Assembly: GCF_013416555.1 (NCBI RefSeq)
Contig: NZ_JACCFG010000004.1
Location: forward strand, 186,001 to 250,000
Length of the DNA: 64,000 nt
Reading direction: 5' to 3'
Source of the DNA: Sphingomonas sp. R-74633
GTDB lineage: Bacteria > Pseudomonadota > Alphaproteobacteria > Sphingomonadales > Sphingomonadaceae
Shown here: piece after piece, positions 26,743 to 37,032 of the stretch
Numbering within the stretch: the stretch's first letter is position 1
Layout of the letters: every line of letters starts with the position of its first letter
Position numbers and translations under genes: made by a program
The notes under the pieces: model-generated
Seen by the model: the letters and a program-made list of their open reading frames with translations, nothing else
Told to the model about the DNA's origin: nothing
The model's database searches: none

Positions 26743-27872
26743 TCCGCCGCCCGCCGCACCGGCACCATACGCAACGGCAATGTCAGTCGCACCAGAAAAC
26801 CCCTCTCGGTCGCACGCGCATCAATATCTCCAAGCTCGCCGTAAAAGGCGGCCAAACGCTTCCGGACATTCACCAGGCCGACGCCGAGCCCCGCCGGCTT
26901 CGAGCCCAGCGCGTGGCGCCCATCGTCCTGCACCACCAGCTCCAGCAAGCTGCCGATCGCCCGCGCACGCAGTGCCAGCGTCACGCGCTCGCGCGCCGGC
27001 GCGACAGCATATTTGACGGCATTTTCGACCAGCGGCTGAAGCAGGAAGCTGGGCACCATCGCGTCAAGAAGCGCTGCCGGACAGTCGAACTCGACATGGA
27101 GCCGCTCGCCGAAACGGGCGGACTCGATGTCGAGATAGGATTGGGCGTTGGCCAGTTCCTCATCGAGCGTGATCTCTTCCTGCGGATCGGTCTCGAGGGA
27201 CAGGCGCAGGAAGTCGGCAAGCTTCATCGTCACATGCTCGGCCTCGGCGTTGCGCCGCGTGACGATGAGCGACGAGATCGCGTTGAGCGTGTTGAACAGG
27301 AAATGCGGGTTGAGCTGGAAGCGCAGCGCCGCGAGCTGCGCCTGGTGTGCCGCCTCGTTCGCCTCGGCCAGCCGGCGCTGCGTCTCGCGCATCGCCATGT
27401 CGCTCAGCGTCAGGCCCCAGGCCGTCGCGTAGAAGCCATAGATGAACACGAAGGGCATCAGGCCGCGATAGAAGATCTCCGACAGCGGCGGAGACTTGTG
27501 CGCCACCGCCATCGCATAATCGCGGACCTGATAGGCATCGATCCCGCCATGGAGCAGCGCGATCGCCAGCGCCGCGACCACGAGCAACGGCACGCGCCAC
27601 CGCCGCGGCGCCCGCCGGCACAGCCAGATGATGCCGACCAGAACCGTCGACAGCAGCAGCCCGCCGACCAGCGTCTGGGTCAGCAGGATCCGATAGGCTG
27701 CCGGGAAGGGTTCCCCCGACGCTATGTCCTGTGCCGACCACAGCACCAGCGCGACCAGCCACAGGAACATCGTCAGCCCCGCCGCGATCCACAGATCGCG
27801 GGGTTTCATGCCAGGCGGAAGAATGTCGTGCATGTTTGCGAACATAACAGAGTTTGCCTGGGTGACGATCAT
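26739..27872 (-). CDS. LytS-type sensor histidine kinase
   Basis: A 377-residue membrane kinase. Four to five hydrophobic segments occupy residues about 28-155, with a linker helix at 160-185. The His_kinase (LytS/YehU) motif is LRFQLNPHFLFNTLNAISSL with phospho-acceptor His190, and the ATPase part shows PLVENAVKYAV (N box) and GVGLVNVRKRL (G box). It lacks a large periplasmic domain, so the signal is probably sensed in the membrane. It is partnered with the overlapping LytTR gene. No good ribosome site precedes ATG 27872; ATG 27842 or 27830 could be the start. Confidence 0.9.
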   Translation of the reverse strand: MIVTQANSVMFANMHDILPPGMKPRDLWIAAGLTMFLWLVALVLWSAQDIASGEPFPAAYRILLTQTLVGGLLLSTVLVGIIWLCRRAPRRWRVPLLVVAALAIALLHGGIDAYQVRDYAMAVAHKSPPLSEIFYRGLMPFVFIYGFYATAWGLTLSDMAMRETQRRLAEANEAAHQAQLAALRFQLNPHFLFNTLNAISSLIVTRRNAEAEHVTMKLADFLRLSLETDPQEEITLDEELANAQSYLDIESARFGERLHVEFDCPAALLDAMVPSFLLQPLVENAVKYAVAPARERVTLALRARAIGSLLELVVQDDGRHALGSKPAGLGVGLVNVRKRLAAFYGELGDIDARATERGFLVRLTLPLRMVPVRRAAE

Positions 27873-27993
27873 CTAGAACGGCGCATCACACGGCAGGAAC
27901 GGGCCAGGCACCACGGTTCGCAGCGAAGGCCGCTGGAGCGGTAGGATGCACGCAGCTTTCGACGAATCCCGACTTCGCCGCGACGAAAACAGA

Positions 27994-28031
27994 CGGGCCG
28001 GCCCCGGGGCATGATACCCCGGACCGGCCCG
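27994..28031 (-). terminator. Terminator of the autotransporter gene
   Basis: Long GC-rich arms 27994-28009 and 28017-28031 with a 7-base loop (catgata) pair nearly fully. On the minus strand the stem is followed by tctgttttcg, a modest T-run. It lies 22 bases after the autotransporter stop. Confidence 0.7.
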
Positions 28032-28052
28032 CCCTCCCCCTGTCAGGAAGGA

Positions 28053-31000
28053 TCAGAACGCTACCGAAAGGCCAGCATTCACGCTGTGGCGGGTAGTGTC
28101 GCCGAACTTGTTGCCGACGCCCGCGCCATATTCGCCCGAGTAGCTGACGTTCAGGCGGACGCTCTTGGAGAGCGGCGCCGTCACGCCCAGCGCAAGGTGC
28201 GCCATCGTGTCGCCGCGCTCGGCACCCTGGGCGATCACCGTGCCCTTGTCCGCCACGCCGGCGAAATAGGCATAGGCCAGGCCATTGTCGCCGCCGATCT
28301 GGTGGCGAACGCCGGCCTCGACCCAAGGGGTGACCCCGCCCAGATCATAGCTCACTGCCAGCGACGCATCACCGAACAGGGCATCGCTCTTGTGCGCCAG
28401 CGTAGCCAGCGCGAAGTCCGAGCCCTTCTCGGCCGCCTGCTCGCGGCGGCCCTGGACGAAGGTGAGACCAACGCGCGGTGCGATGCGCAGTGCGCCCAGC
28501 GAGACCTGATAGTCGGCCGAGACATCGGCAAGCAGGCCGCCCAGGTCGTAGCGCGAGGTGGCAGTGCCGCCCGGCAGCGCACGCCGCGTCTTGGCCCGCG
28601 ACAGATCATAGGCGAGCATGCCGCGGATCGCGAAGGCGCCGGATTCACCGCTGGCAGTGACGCCGACCTGCATGCCATCCAGCTTGGTGCTGGCGCCCAG
28701 CCCTTCCACGGTCTGGTTGGTCGAGAGGTTGCCGACAAAGGCAGTCACCCGGGCATTTTCCGACATACCATAGCCAAAGCCGCCGAGCAGGCCGCGGCTG
28801 TCGCTACGCAGGTCATGCGCACCGGTGCCAACATTCCCATTCAGCGCACCCTCCTGGTACAGGCCCTGGGCAAAGCCATAGAACCCGACCTGGCCCTTGT
28901 TGCTCCGCTCGAGGGTGCGCACCGCATCGACCACGGCCAGGCCGGTATCGATGCTCGCCTGCTCCGCGGCCGCGAAGGCCTCAGGGCTGAGCTGGGCGAA
29001 GCCGGCAGCGCGCGAGGCGCCGTTGGTGTCGACCAGCGCCGGCAGCGCACCGGTGAAGGCCTGCACCATCTGGCCACCGCCCAGCACGACATTGGCGTAG
29101 CGGATCGAATCCTGGACGTTAGTGCCGAAGCCCGAGTCGTTCTGGAATTCACCGACCAGCTGGATCTTGTTGCCGCGGGTCGCCACGAAGCCGAACACCG
29201 TGTTCGACTTGTTGATCGTGGTGAAGCCACCGGTGATGCCGCCCTGCGCCACGACCAGATCGAGCGCGCCGCCCGGGGTCGACTGGAGCATGCCGGTGAT
29301 GTCCAGCGTCGCGCCGTTCTGGATGGTCATCGCGCCGGAGATGTTCAGGCGGTCGCTGCCCGTCGGCGCCATTTCCAGCAACAGGTTGGACCCGTTGGTG
29401 AAGAGCACATTGCCGTTGACCGTCATCGTACCCGGCGAGGCGCCCGGCGACAGCGTGCCGCGCACTTCGATATTGGCGTTGACCGTGCCCGCGGTGCCGA
29501 AGGTCGCGCCATGGCTGACGACCAGCGTCTTGGCCGAGGTGATCGTCGTGCCCGCCTGGCCGATCAGGCGGCCACCGGTGACCGAGATCGTGTCGTAGCT
29601 GACATTGCCGGTGAGCGAGATGACGCCGCCGGCGACGTTGAACGCCTCGAACTCGCTATAGCCCTGCCCGTTCCACGCGGTCGGCGCGGCATAGGTGCCC
29701 TGGGTGTTGAACTCGAGCGTGTCATAGCCGGTCCCGCCGCTCGCGGTGCCGGTGATCGCGCCGCTATGGCCGAGCGTCAGGCGGTCATCGCCCGCGCCGA
29801 GCGCCACATTGCCCGCCAGCGTGCCCTGCACGTTGAGAGTGTTGGCACCGTCATTGCCCGCAAGCGTCGGGACGGTGAGCGTCGAGCCCGCCGCGACCGT
29901 CAGCTTGGCGCCGAACAGATCGACCACGTCGAAGCTCGCATCACGGTCGACGAGCAACTCGCCGGCATCGCCCGATTCGAGCTGCTCGAAGCCTGTGGCG
30001 TTGACGCTGCTCAGCTTGCGGACCGTGTCGGCCGCCTGGTTGAGCACCAGGCGATCGGTGCCGTCGCCGCCATCGATCGCGCCGCTCAGCGTTGCGCCGC
30101 TGGCCAGCGTGAGCACGTTGTTCGCCGCACCGAAATTGGTCTCGGTCGCCGTCACCGTGCTCCCCGCCGCAACCGTGAGGTTGCCCTGCTCAACCGAGAT
30201 AGTCTGGAAGGTCCCGTTGCCGCTGATCGCAAGCGTGCCCGCACCGTTCGCCAGGATGTCCTCGAAGTTGAGGATCTTGGCAGTCGCCAGGGTCGCGGTC
30301 TGCTCGGCGAGCGTGGTGAATTCGAGCACATCGTGCCCGGCACCGCCATTGACCGTCCCCAGGATCGAGCCGCCTTCGACGATCAGCTTGTTGTCATGCT
30401 CGTCGAAGTTGAGCGTCTGGTCGGCGGCGATCGTGCTACCCAGCGTCAGCGTCGAGCCCCCGGCGACGTTGATCGTCTCGAAGCTGGCGATGCCGCCGGC
30501 GATCTTCGAGTCACCCGTCAGGTTGAGGTTGAGCACATCGTTGCCCGCACCGCCGTCGAGCGCGCCCGAAAGCGTGCCGACAAGGCTCATCGTCAGCGAG
30601 TCATCGCCGCCGCCCAGCGACACGCCGCCGGTGAGCGCGGTGTTGAGGATCACCGACTGCGCGCTGTCGTCGCCGATGATGTTGCCGATATGGTGGTTGC
30701 CCGTGCCTTCGTTGAGCGTCAGGTCGGCGCCGTTGCGCAGCGTCACCGTATCGAAGTCCTGGTTCATCCCGATCGTCAGCCGGGCATTGCCCGAGACGTC
30801 GAGCGACTCGAAATTGGTGACGTTGGGCAGGTTGCTGGTGTCCTGGGTGATCTCGAAGGCCACGGTGTCGATGCCGTCGCCGCCGTCGACCAGCCCGGTG
30901 GCAGTACCGCCGGCAAGGACGAGGCGATCATTGCCCGCGCCCAGATCGATGCTGCCCTCGACCACGCCGCCTGCATTGAGCGTCACGGTGTCGTTGCCGC

Positions 31001-34000
31001 CGCCCATCGCCAGGCCGCCGCCGATCGTGCCCGAGACGTTGACCGCTTCCGCCGCGTCCGAGCCAGTCAGCGCGGTCGCGCCCTGGGTCTGGAAACGCGT
31101 GCCCGCGGCGACGGTGACGTTCGAGCCCGCCATGCTGAGCGTGTCGAGATCGGTGGTGCCGCGGATCGTGATCGAGCCCGTGCCGCGCTGGCTCAGCGTC
31201 TCGAACTGGCGGAACTGGTCGAAGTCGACTGTGCCGCCGCCGTTCACATCGACGAGCAGCGTGTCATTCCCGGTGCCGCCATAGGCAGTGCCGGTGAACG
31301 TCCCCGATGCGGCGTAGACGAAGGTGTCATCGCCCTCTCCGAGGCGCAGGTCACCCTGGAGCGTTCCGTAATTCTCGAACACGTCATTGCCGTCGGCCAG
31401 GTCGACATTGCCGATGATCGTGCCGCCGGCGAGATTGCGGATCTTGTCGGTGGTGTTGATCGTCTGGATGCCACCCGCAACGGCATAGCTATCCGCCCCC
31501 TCGGCGGTTTCCGGCGCGTTGAGATCGACGCCACTCGCGTCGAAGTTGCTATCGCCCTGCATCACGGTGTCCGCTCCACCGCGGATCGTGCCGAGATTGT
31601 CGAGCTCGAAGAAGCGCAGCGCCGCATCGACGCTGGTGCTCCCATAGCCCTCATCATCGAGGCCCGCGACCATCAGCGCGGTGGACAGGCCGCCGGTCGC
31701 CTCGATCGAGCCGCCCGCGGCGTTGTTCATGCGAACGATGCCATAGTCGCCGCGCAGCGCCGCGAACACGCCGGTGGCGACGTCGGGAGCGGAACCGGCA
31801 TTGCTGCCGCCGCCGTTCGCGGTGATCTTGCCGGTGTTGGCCAGCGTGCCGACCAGCACGGGGGTCGGATCGACACAATCCTCTTCGCCCAGGCCGCCGA
31901 ACGCAGTGAGCAGCAGGCCGGTGCCGCCCTTGCCATCCGACCGGATCGTACCGCTGTTGGTCACGTCGAAGGTGTTGCCGGCCACGCGCGCGCCGGAGGC
32001 ATAGTTGGATGCCGCCGAGATCGTCCCGCTGTTGCCGAACTTCACGCCGCCATATTCGCTGTAGAGGCTGACGGCGTCGTCGCCGGCAACGCCCGAGCTG
32101 ATCGAGCCGCTATTCGAAACCTCGATGCTGTTGCCCGGCGCCGCCAGGCTCGAATCGTCGCCGAAGCTCTCGGCGGCGACGAAGAGACCGCGACCCTCGG
32201 TCGAGGTGATTGCGCCGCTGTTGGTCATCGTGAAGGCGCCGATGCCGTAGCGATCGATGTACACGCCGGTGTTGCGCGCATTGATCGCGGCGGTGTTGAT
32301 GAAGCTCGCCAGTCCGTTCGACGAGGTCACGCCGTACAGCGCGCTGTTGATCGTGCCGTTGTTCACCAGCTGGAGGTTCGCCTCGCCGCGCGGATCACTC
32401 GCGTCGATTGCAGCCGAGACGCCGTCGTCCTTGTCGGCGATATCGAAGCTGGCGTTGTTGGTGACCTTGCCGTCACCGAGGATGCGCAGCGCGGCAGTCT
32501 GGGTCGTGGCCGAAGTGACGGTGACTTCGGTGGTCGCCCCGCTCGCCTCGACGCCATGCATCTCGAAGCTGTTGCCGAGCGTGTTGGTGGCGAGATCGAA
32601 GGTGCCGCTGGCAGTGAATGAGCGACCGATCGCATCGGCGCCGTCGCCGCCGGTCACCGTGCCGCTCACGTCGATCGTGGAGCCGTTGCGAGTGAGCACG
32701 GTGTCGTCGCCATCGCCCATGTCGAGGTTGCCGGTGACTTTGCCGCCATTGGCGACATAGAGGTCGTTGCCACCGCCGAGCAGGACGTGACCGGTGATCG
32801 TGCCGGCATTCTCGACGATGTCATTGCTGTCGCCGCCGACGATTGCGGCGCCGGCGGTACCGACGACGCTACCGTCGCGGTGGCCCTGGATCAGGCCGTT
32901 CTTGTTGTTGATGATGCGGTTGACGCCATAGCCGGTCGTCTCGATCGCATTGCCATAAGCGCTGATGATGTCGCCGGTATTGTTGACGACCGAATTGTCC
33001 ATGCGGACGCCGGTGCCGAGCACGGTGATGCGCCCGGTGCCGAGGTTGCCGCGCTCGTTATTGAGCGTGCTGTCGGTCATGTCGACGGCGGTGGAGACAT
33101 TGTCTGCGGTCGCGGTCTTCGAGTCCTCGCGCAGGCCGGTGCGGTTGAAGATCGTGCTGCCGTTTGCGACCAGCAGCGTGCCCTTCGCCGAGCCGCTCTT
33201 GCGGATCTCGGTGCTGTTCGAGAGCACCACTTCGGTGCCGTAGCCGGTCTTCAGGCCGACGCCGCCGGTGAAGCCGATGCCGCCCTTCTGCGCCATCAGT
33301 TCGAGGCGGCGGGCATAGGTGGCATCGACCGCGATCCCGGTGGTGCCGCCGCTCACGGTGGCGCCGATCACCAGGTCGAGGCCCTGGCTGTTGTCGCCGA
33401 AGAGGTCCGCGGTCGAGCTCCGCTCGACGAGGATTGACGGCCGCGCATAGCCGGCATTGTTGAACGGCATGTCGAGCACGATCCGGCCATCGCCGGTAAG
33501 GCGGATCAGGCCGTCATAGCTCTGATGACCCTCCCCGTCCGCGTCGAGCGGCCCCTGGAGCGTCAGCACCGTATCTGCGCCCGCCGCCTCATAGACCGTG
33601 CCGCCCGAGAAGCCGGTCACCGGGTCCTGGAGCACCGAGAAGGTCTGGCTGCTGCCGGCGCGTGCCTGGAGCACATTGTTGCCCGCCCCCATGTCGAGCG
33701 TGCCCGAGACGAGGCCGCTGGTATCGACCGTACCGTCCTGCTTCAGGCGGCCAAGATCGACGACCAGCTTGTCGTCGCCATCGCCGGTGGACAGATTGCC
33801 CTGGATCGCGCTCCCCTCGGCCAGCCACACCGTGTCGTTGCCGGTGCCGCGGAGAAGAACGTCGCCGACGATACTGCCCTTGTTCGCCACCAGGGCGCCG
33901 GAAGGCGCGACCGTGTATAGATCGACGGCAACGCCCTGCTCACCGCGGATCTCGCCTTCGTTGATGAGCTTGAGATTGCCCGTATACTGGTTGCTGTAGC

Positions 34001-35717
34001 CGGTGATCGCTGCGTTCTCGCCGGTGCCGACGATCGAGCCGCGGTTGGTCAGGCTTGCGCCATAGGCCATGTCGACCGCGCTTTCGCCGCGAAGCTCGCC
34101 GCCCGTGTCGTTGACGAAGCTCGCATAGGGCCCTTCCAGGCTCACCGCATATCCGCCGGCGCTGTCGTTCCGGATCGTGCCGCTGTTGTAGGCCGAACCC
34201 TGCGCATAGACGGCGAAGGAGACATTGCCTTCGGCGTGGATCGCGCCGCGATTGGCGAAGCCATATTCGCCCTCGGCAAAGCCGATGCCGCGCGTGTTGA
34301 TGCCGCTATAGGCGTCCCCGGAGAAATTGATCGTGCCGTCCGTATCGTTGGTGAAGCGGGTTAAGAAGTCGTCCGCCTCGATCATCGCGAGCGGAGATCC
34401 GGCTTCCGGATCGGTGACGCCGGTGAAGTTCAGCGTGCCGCGATTGACGAAGGTCAGCGGCCCCGAGCGGTCGCTATACTCGCTGTAGGAATCGAGGCTG
34501 AGCCCCGGCTGGTATCCGCTGTACGTGAAGTCGGCGAGGTTCGTGACAATGCCCGGCCCGGTGACGTCGAGGCCCCCGGTGAGGCTTCCCGCGGAAATCG
34601 TTACGTTCAGGTCGCAGCCGCACAGATCGATCCCGTAGCGCTCGAAGCCGCTCGGCAGCGGATCGAAGGCAATCGCCCCCGAACCCGTCATGCGCACGCC
34701 ATAGGTGTCGACGCCTTCACCCCCATCGACCCCGCCGGTGGGCAGGGCCGCGAAGCCGGTCGCACCGCCTTCGCGCCAGAACTGGTCGTCGCCGCCGCCA
34801 AGCGAGACGGTGCCGGTGACGCTGCCGCCCGCACGCTGGTAGAAGCTGTCGAAATATTCGTCGGACCGGACGTCGCCGACGATCTGGCCGGCATTCTCGA
34901 TGCGCGCGGTTCCCGCCACCTGGATGGCGACGTCGCCCGCACTGCGGATCACGCCGCCGGCATTGTTCTTGAGGGCAAGATAATCCGCCGCGATCGCGGG
35001 CGCGGTGCCCCGAGCCTCGATCACGCCGCTATTCTCGATCTCGCCGGATTCGGTGCTGATCGTCGCTTCGGTTGCCGAATTGTTTGCGACCGTACCGCGG
35101 TTATCGAGGTCGACATTAATGGCACGGATCGCCGAGGCGTCGCCCGCTTCGATCGTGCCGTTGTTGGTGCCGTAAACATCATAGACGTCCACCCCGCCTT
35201 CGATCCGGCCGCCTGCGCGATTGGAAAGCTCCAGCGAGGCGGAGCGTGCGCGCACCGCCGCGCCATCGGTGCCGCGCACCAGACCGCTATTCTCCAGGCG
35301 GATATAATTGCCCTGGTCGTCGCTCTGGCGCAGCGCGTTGGCACCCGAGAGCGTGCCCGCGCGGCCGATCCGGACGTCGAGGGAGGCCGTATCGGCCAGC
35401 TGCACCGCCGCCCCCTGCGAGAGCGCGCTGCCGTTGACGATCAGCTTACCGCTCACATCGAAGCGAAGCGCCGCATCCGCCGTCGTCTGGCTGCCGACGG
35501 TCGCGCCCGGCTGAACGGTGACGGTGCCGTTCGGCACGGTCATCACGAAGGGATCGGACTGGCCTGCGCAAAGCACCTGCGTGTCGCCCGCGCACTGCGC
35601 CCGCGCCGCCGTCGAGGAGAGCGCGATGGCAAGCGTCGCCGCGCTGACGAACAGCGCGCTGCGGCGCCGGGCGCCGGGAAGTACGGGAATGCGGGTGGGG
35701 AAAGCGGTACGCGACAT
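28053..35717 (-). CDS. Giant autotransporter (type Va secretion) adhesin-like protein
   Basis: A 2554-residue protein. Residues 1-40 are a signal peptide (RRRSALFVSAATLAIALSST... ending ARA-Q) and a Cys pair follows. The passenger (about 45-2260) is a beta-helix of short NxGxI-type turns in the first half; in its second half ~100-residue units recur, each with an LGxGDD turn and an RTX-like GGxGxD turn (for example GGTGNDTLLVD, GGAGNDVLNL, GGAGHDVLEF, GGTGYDTLEF, between about 31.3 and 29.7 kb). The last ~285 residues are the autotransporter beta-barrel, from KGQVGFYGFAQGLY to the terminal Phe of VNAGLSVAF. The ATG at 35717 has a ggag site. It is the second gene after the glycosyltransferase on this strand. 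It is likely a surface adhesin; there is no protease or lipase motif. Confidence 0.92.
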   Translation of the reverse strand: MSRTAFPTRIPVLPGARRRSALFVSAATLAIALSSTAARAQCAGDTQVLCAGQSDPFVMTVPNGTVTVQPGATVGSQTTADAALRFDVSGKLIVNGSALSQGAAVQLADTASLDVRIGRAGTLSGANALRQSDDQGNYIRLENSGLVRGTDGAAVRARSASLELSNRAGGRIEGGVDVYDVYGTNNGTIEAGDASAIRAINVDLDNRGTVANNSATEATISTESGEIENSGVIEARGTAPAIAADYLALKNNAGGVIRSAGDVAIQVAGTARIENAGQIVGDVRSDEYFDSFYQRAGGSVTGTVSLGGGDDQFWREGGATGFAALPTGGVDGGEGVDTYGVRMTGSGAIAFDPLPSGFERYGIDLCGCDLNVTISAGSLTGGLDVTGPGIVTNLADFTYSGYQPGLSLDSYSEYSDRSGPLTFVNRGTLNFTGVTDPEAGSPLAMIEADDFLTRFTNDTDGTINFSGDAYSGINTRGIGFAEGEYGFANRGAIHAEGNVSFAVYAQGSAYNSGTIRNDSAGGYAVSLEGPYASFVNDTGGELRGESAVDMAYGASLTNRGSIVGTGENAAITGYSNQYTGNLKLINEGEIRGEQGVAVDLYTVAPSGALVANKGSIVGDVLLRGTGNDTVWLAEGSAIQGNLSTGDGDDKLVVDLGRLKQDGTVDTSGLVSGTLDMGAGNNVLQARAGSSQTFSVLQDPVTGFSGGTVYEAAGADTVLTLQGPLDADGEGHQSYDGLIRLTGDGRIVLDMPFNNAGYARPSILVERSSTADLFGDNSQGLDLVIGATVSGGTTGIAVDATYARRLELMAQKGGIGFTGGVGLKTGYGTEVVLSNSTEIRKSGSAKGTLLVANGSTIFNRTGLREDSKTATADNVSTAVDMTDSTLNNERGNLGTGRITVLGTGVRMDNSVVNNTGDIISAYGNAIETTGYGVNRIINNKNGLIQGHRDGSVVGTAGAAIVGGDSNDIVENAGTITGHVLLGGGNDLYVANGGKVTGNLDMGDGDDTVLTRNGSTIDVSGTVTGGDGADAIGRSFTASGTFDLATNTLGNSFEMHGVEASGATTEVTVTSATTQTAALRILGDGKVTNNASFDIADKDDGVSAAIDASDPRGEANLQLVNNGTINSALYGVTSSNGLASFINTAAINARNTGVYIDRYGIGAFTMTNSGAITSTEGRGLFVAAESFGDDSSLAAPGNSIEVSNSGSISSGVAGDDAVSLYSEYGGVKFGNSGTISAASNYASGARVAGNTFDVTNSGTIRSDGKGGTGLLLTAFGGLGEEDCVDPTPVLVGTLANTGKITANGGGSNAGSAPDVATGVFAALRGDYGIVRMNNAAGGSIEATGGLSTALMVAGLDDEGYGSTSVDAALRFFELDNLGTIRGGADTVMQGDSNFDASGVDLNAPETAEGADSYAVAGGIQTINTTDKIRNLAGGTIIGNVDLADGNDVFENYGTLQGDLRLGEGDDTFVYAASGTFTGTAYGGTGNDTLLVDVNGGGTVDFDQFRQFETLSQRGTGSITIRGTTDLDTLSMAGSNVTVAAGTRFQTQGATALTGSDAAEAVNVSGTIGGGLAMGGGNDTVTLNAGGVVEGSIDLGAGNDRLVLAGGTATGLVDGGDGIDTVAFEITQDTSNLPNVTNFESLDVSGNARLTIGMNQDFDTVTLRNGADLTLNEGTGNHHIGNIIGDDSAQSVILNTALTGGVSLGGGDDSLTMSLVGTLSGALDGGAGNDVLNLNLTGDSKIAGGIASFETINVAGGSTLTLGSTIAADQTLNFDEHDNKLIVEGGSILGTVNGGAGHDVLEFTTLAEQTATLATAKILNFEDILANGAGTLAISGNGTFQTISVEQGNLTVAAGSTVTATETNFGAANNVLTLASGATLSGAIDGGDGTDRLVLNQAADTVRKLSSVNATGFEQLESGDAGELLVDRDASFDVVDLFGAKLTVAAGSTLTVPTLAGNDGANTLNVQGTLAGNVALGAGDDRLTLGHSGAITGTASGGTGYDTLEFNTQGTYAAPTAWNGQGYSEFEAFNVAGGVISLTGNVSYDTISVTGGRLIGQAGTTITSAKTLVVSHGATFGTAGTVNANIEVRGTLSPGASPGTMTVNGNVLFTNGSNLLLEMAPTGSDRLNISGAMTIQNGATLDITGMLQSTPGGALDLVVAQGGITGGFTTINKSNTVFGFVATRGNKIQLVGEFQNDSGFGTNVQDSIRYANVVLGGGQMVQAFTGALPALVDTNGASRAAGFAQLSPEAFAAAEQASIDTGLAVVDAVRTLERSNKGQVGFYGFAQGLYQEGALNGNVGTGAHDLRSDSRGLLGGFGYGMSENARVTAFVGNLSTNQTVEGLGASTKLDGMQVGVTASGESGAFAIRGMLAYDLSRAKTRRALPGGTATSRYDLGGLLADVSADYQVSLGALRIAPRVGLTFVQGRREQAAEKGSDFALATLAHKSDALFGDASLAVSYDLGGVTPWVEAGVRHQIGGDNGLAYAYFAGVADKGTVIAQGAERGDTMAHLALGVTAPLSKSVRLNVSYSGEYGAGVGNKFGDTTRHSVNAGLSVAF

Positions 35718-35856
35718 GATGCTGCTCCGAATGTCGAAGGGGGCCAGCACGGGTGCGCGCCAGCATGAACAGCCCGGGCAGATGTCGATTTTCGCGCGGC
35801 AGCTCCAACCGTTTAGTTTCACACCGCAATGCAATTGCACGGCGGTGTGCAGTTTC

Positions 35857-37032
35857 TCAGCCACGCATCGCGATCGTCATGTCCTGGGTGACCAGATCGG
35901 TCATCGCGGCGACGGAATAGTCGGCGTAGCGCCCGGCGACCGCCGCAGCGCGCTCGCGGATCGCGTCGCTTCGGGCCACGCGGCAGAGCGCCTCGCCAAC
36001 CGCCTGCACACCGGCCGATGCGGCCTGGGAATGCGCAACCCCGGCCAGCGACAGGCGATAGGTGAGCAGAAGCGATTCCAGCGTGTCGGGCAGCAATAGC
36101 TGCGGCACGCCGGTGCCGAGCATGGCGGCCGACCCGCCATAGCCGCCACGGCCGACATAGATCGCTGCTTCGCGACCTGTCGTGCCGAGATCGATCGGTT
36201 CAGGGCTGTAGCGGATCGTGGCGGGCAGCTCGATCGCGGGCGCGCTCGCGGAGTGCCACAGCACCGGCCAGCGCAGCGCGGCCAGCGCGCGTGCCACCAC
36301 CAGGCTCCCCGGCCGATCGAACGGCAGGTAGACAAGCGCACGCGGCCCGTCGCCTTTCGGCCATTCAGGCCGGGCGTCGGCTGCGATTCCGACCAGCGGC
36401 CCGTAATAAAAGCCGCTCGCGCCGGGCCCATAATGGTCGAGCTCGGCCCAGGCGAGCGAATGCAGTGGCGCCTGCATGAGCAATTCGGACAGGCCGCCCA
36501 GCAGCGGCACGCCATAGTGGCGACAGACCTCGCGAACGATCCGATCGGCGGGACGCTGCGCCGCCGCGAGCGCCGCTTCGGAATGCGCGGCCCAGGGCAG
36601 CAGGCTGGCGCCCGCGCTGCGTGCGCTCGGCGCGACGAAGCCGGAGCCCAGCCTGACTGCCGGCAGCCCGGCGACATGCGCCGCGAGCAAGGACATCGGC
36701 GCATGTTCGGCGATCAGCGCGTCCGGCCCGATCCGCTCGAACAGGCGCAACCATTGCCCGATGAGCGCAATCGTCTGCGCGGTGTCGACCAGCCCACCCG
36801 CCGCGATGACTTGGCCGTAGGTGAGCGTCTCGCCGGCCGGGACCCGGCCGGTATAGCGCGGGCTCCGGACGATCGCATCGAAGGAGTCGTGCTCCAGGAG
36901 CCTGGCAGTGGCGGGCGTTCGCGCCGCTAGGGTCAGCCGGTGCCCATGCCCGCGCAGCGCGCGGCAGACCGGCGCAAGCGTGGCGACATGCCCATAGCCG
37001 AGGCCAAGCTCCCAAGCCGCCAGCAGTCGCAT
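35857..37032 (-). CDS. GT1-type (UGT/MurG-fold) glycosyltransferase
   Basis: A 391-residue cytoplasmic protein. The N-terminus (MRLLAAWELGLGYGHVATLAPVC, cited in part) has the glycine-rich acceptor-side loop with GHV, and the C-terminal half carries the donor-binding motif as GRGGYGGSAAMLGTGVPQLLLPD followed by LLLTYRLSLAGVA, close to the GT1 consensus but with Arg where many have His. The donor and acceptor are unknown. ATG 37032 has a ggagg site 5 bases upstream. It ends 139 bases before the autotransporter start on the same strand; modification of that protein or of a cell-surface glycolipid are both possible. Confidence 0.75.
   Translation of the reverse strand: MRLLAAWELGLGYGHVATLAPVCRALRGHGHRLTLAARTPATARLLEHDSFDAIVRSPRYTGRVPAGETLTYGQVIAAGGLVDTAQTIALIGQWLRLFERIGPDALIAEHAPMSLLAAHVAGLPAVRLGSGFVAPSARSAGASLLPWAAHSEAALAAAQRPADRIVREVCRHYGVPLLGGLSELLMQAPLHSLAWAELDHYGPGASGFYYGPLVGIAADARPEWPKGDGPRALVYLPFDRPGSLVVARALAALRWPVLWHSASAPAIELPATIRYSPEPIDLGTTGREAAIYVGRGGYGGSAAMLGTGVPQLLLPDTLESLLLTYRLSLAGVAHSQAASAGVQAVGEALCRVARSDAIRERAAAVAGRYADYSVAAMTDLVTQDMTIAMRG

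Noticed and set aside
28011..32621. 1536-codon open frame on the plus strand
   Set aside because: It arises from the repetitive, GC-rich autotransporter gene on the other strand; its apparent repeats mirror that gene.
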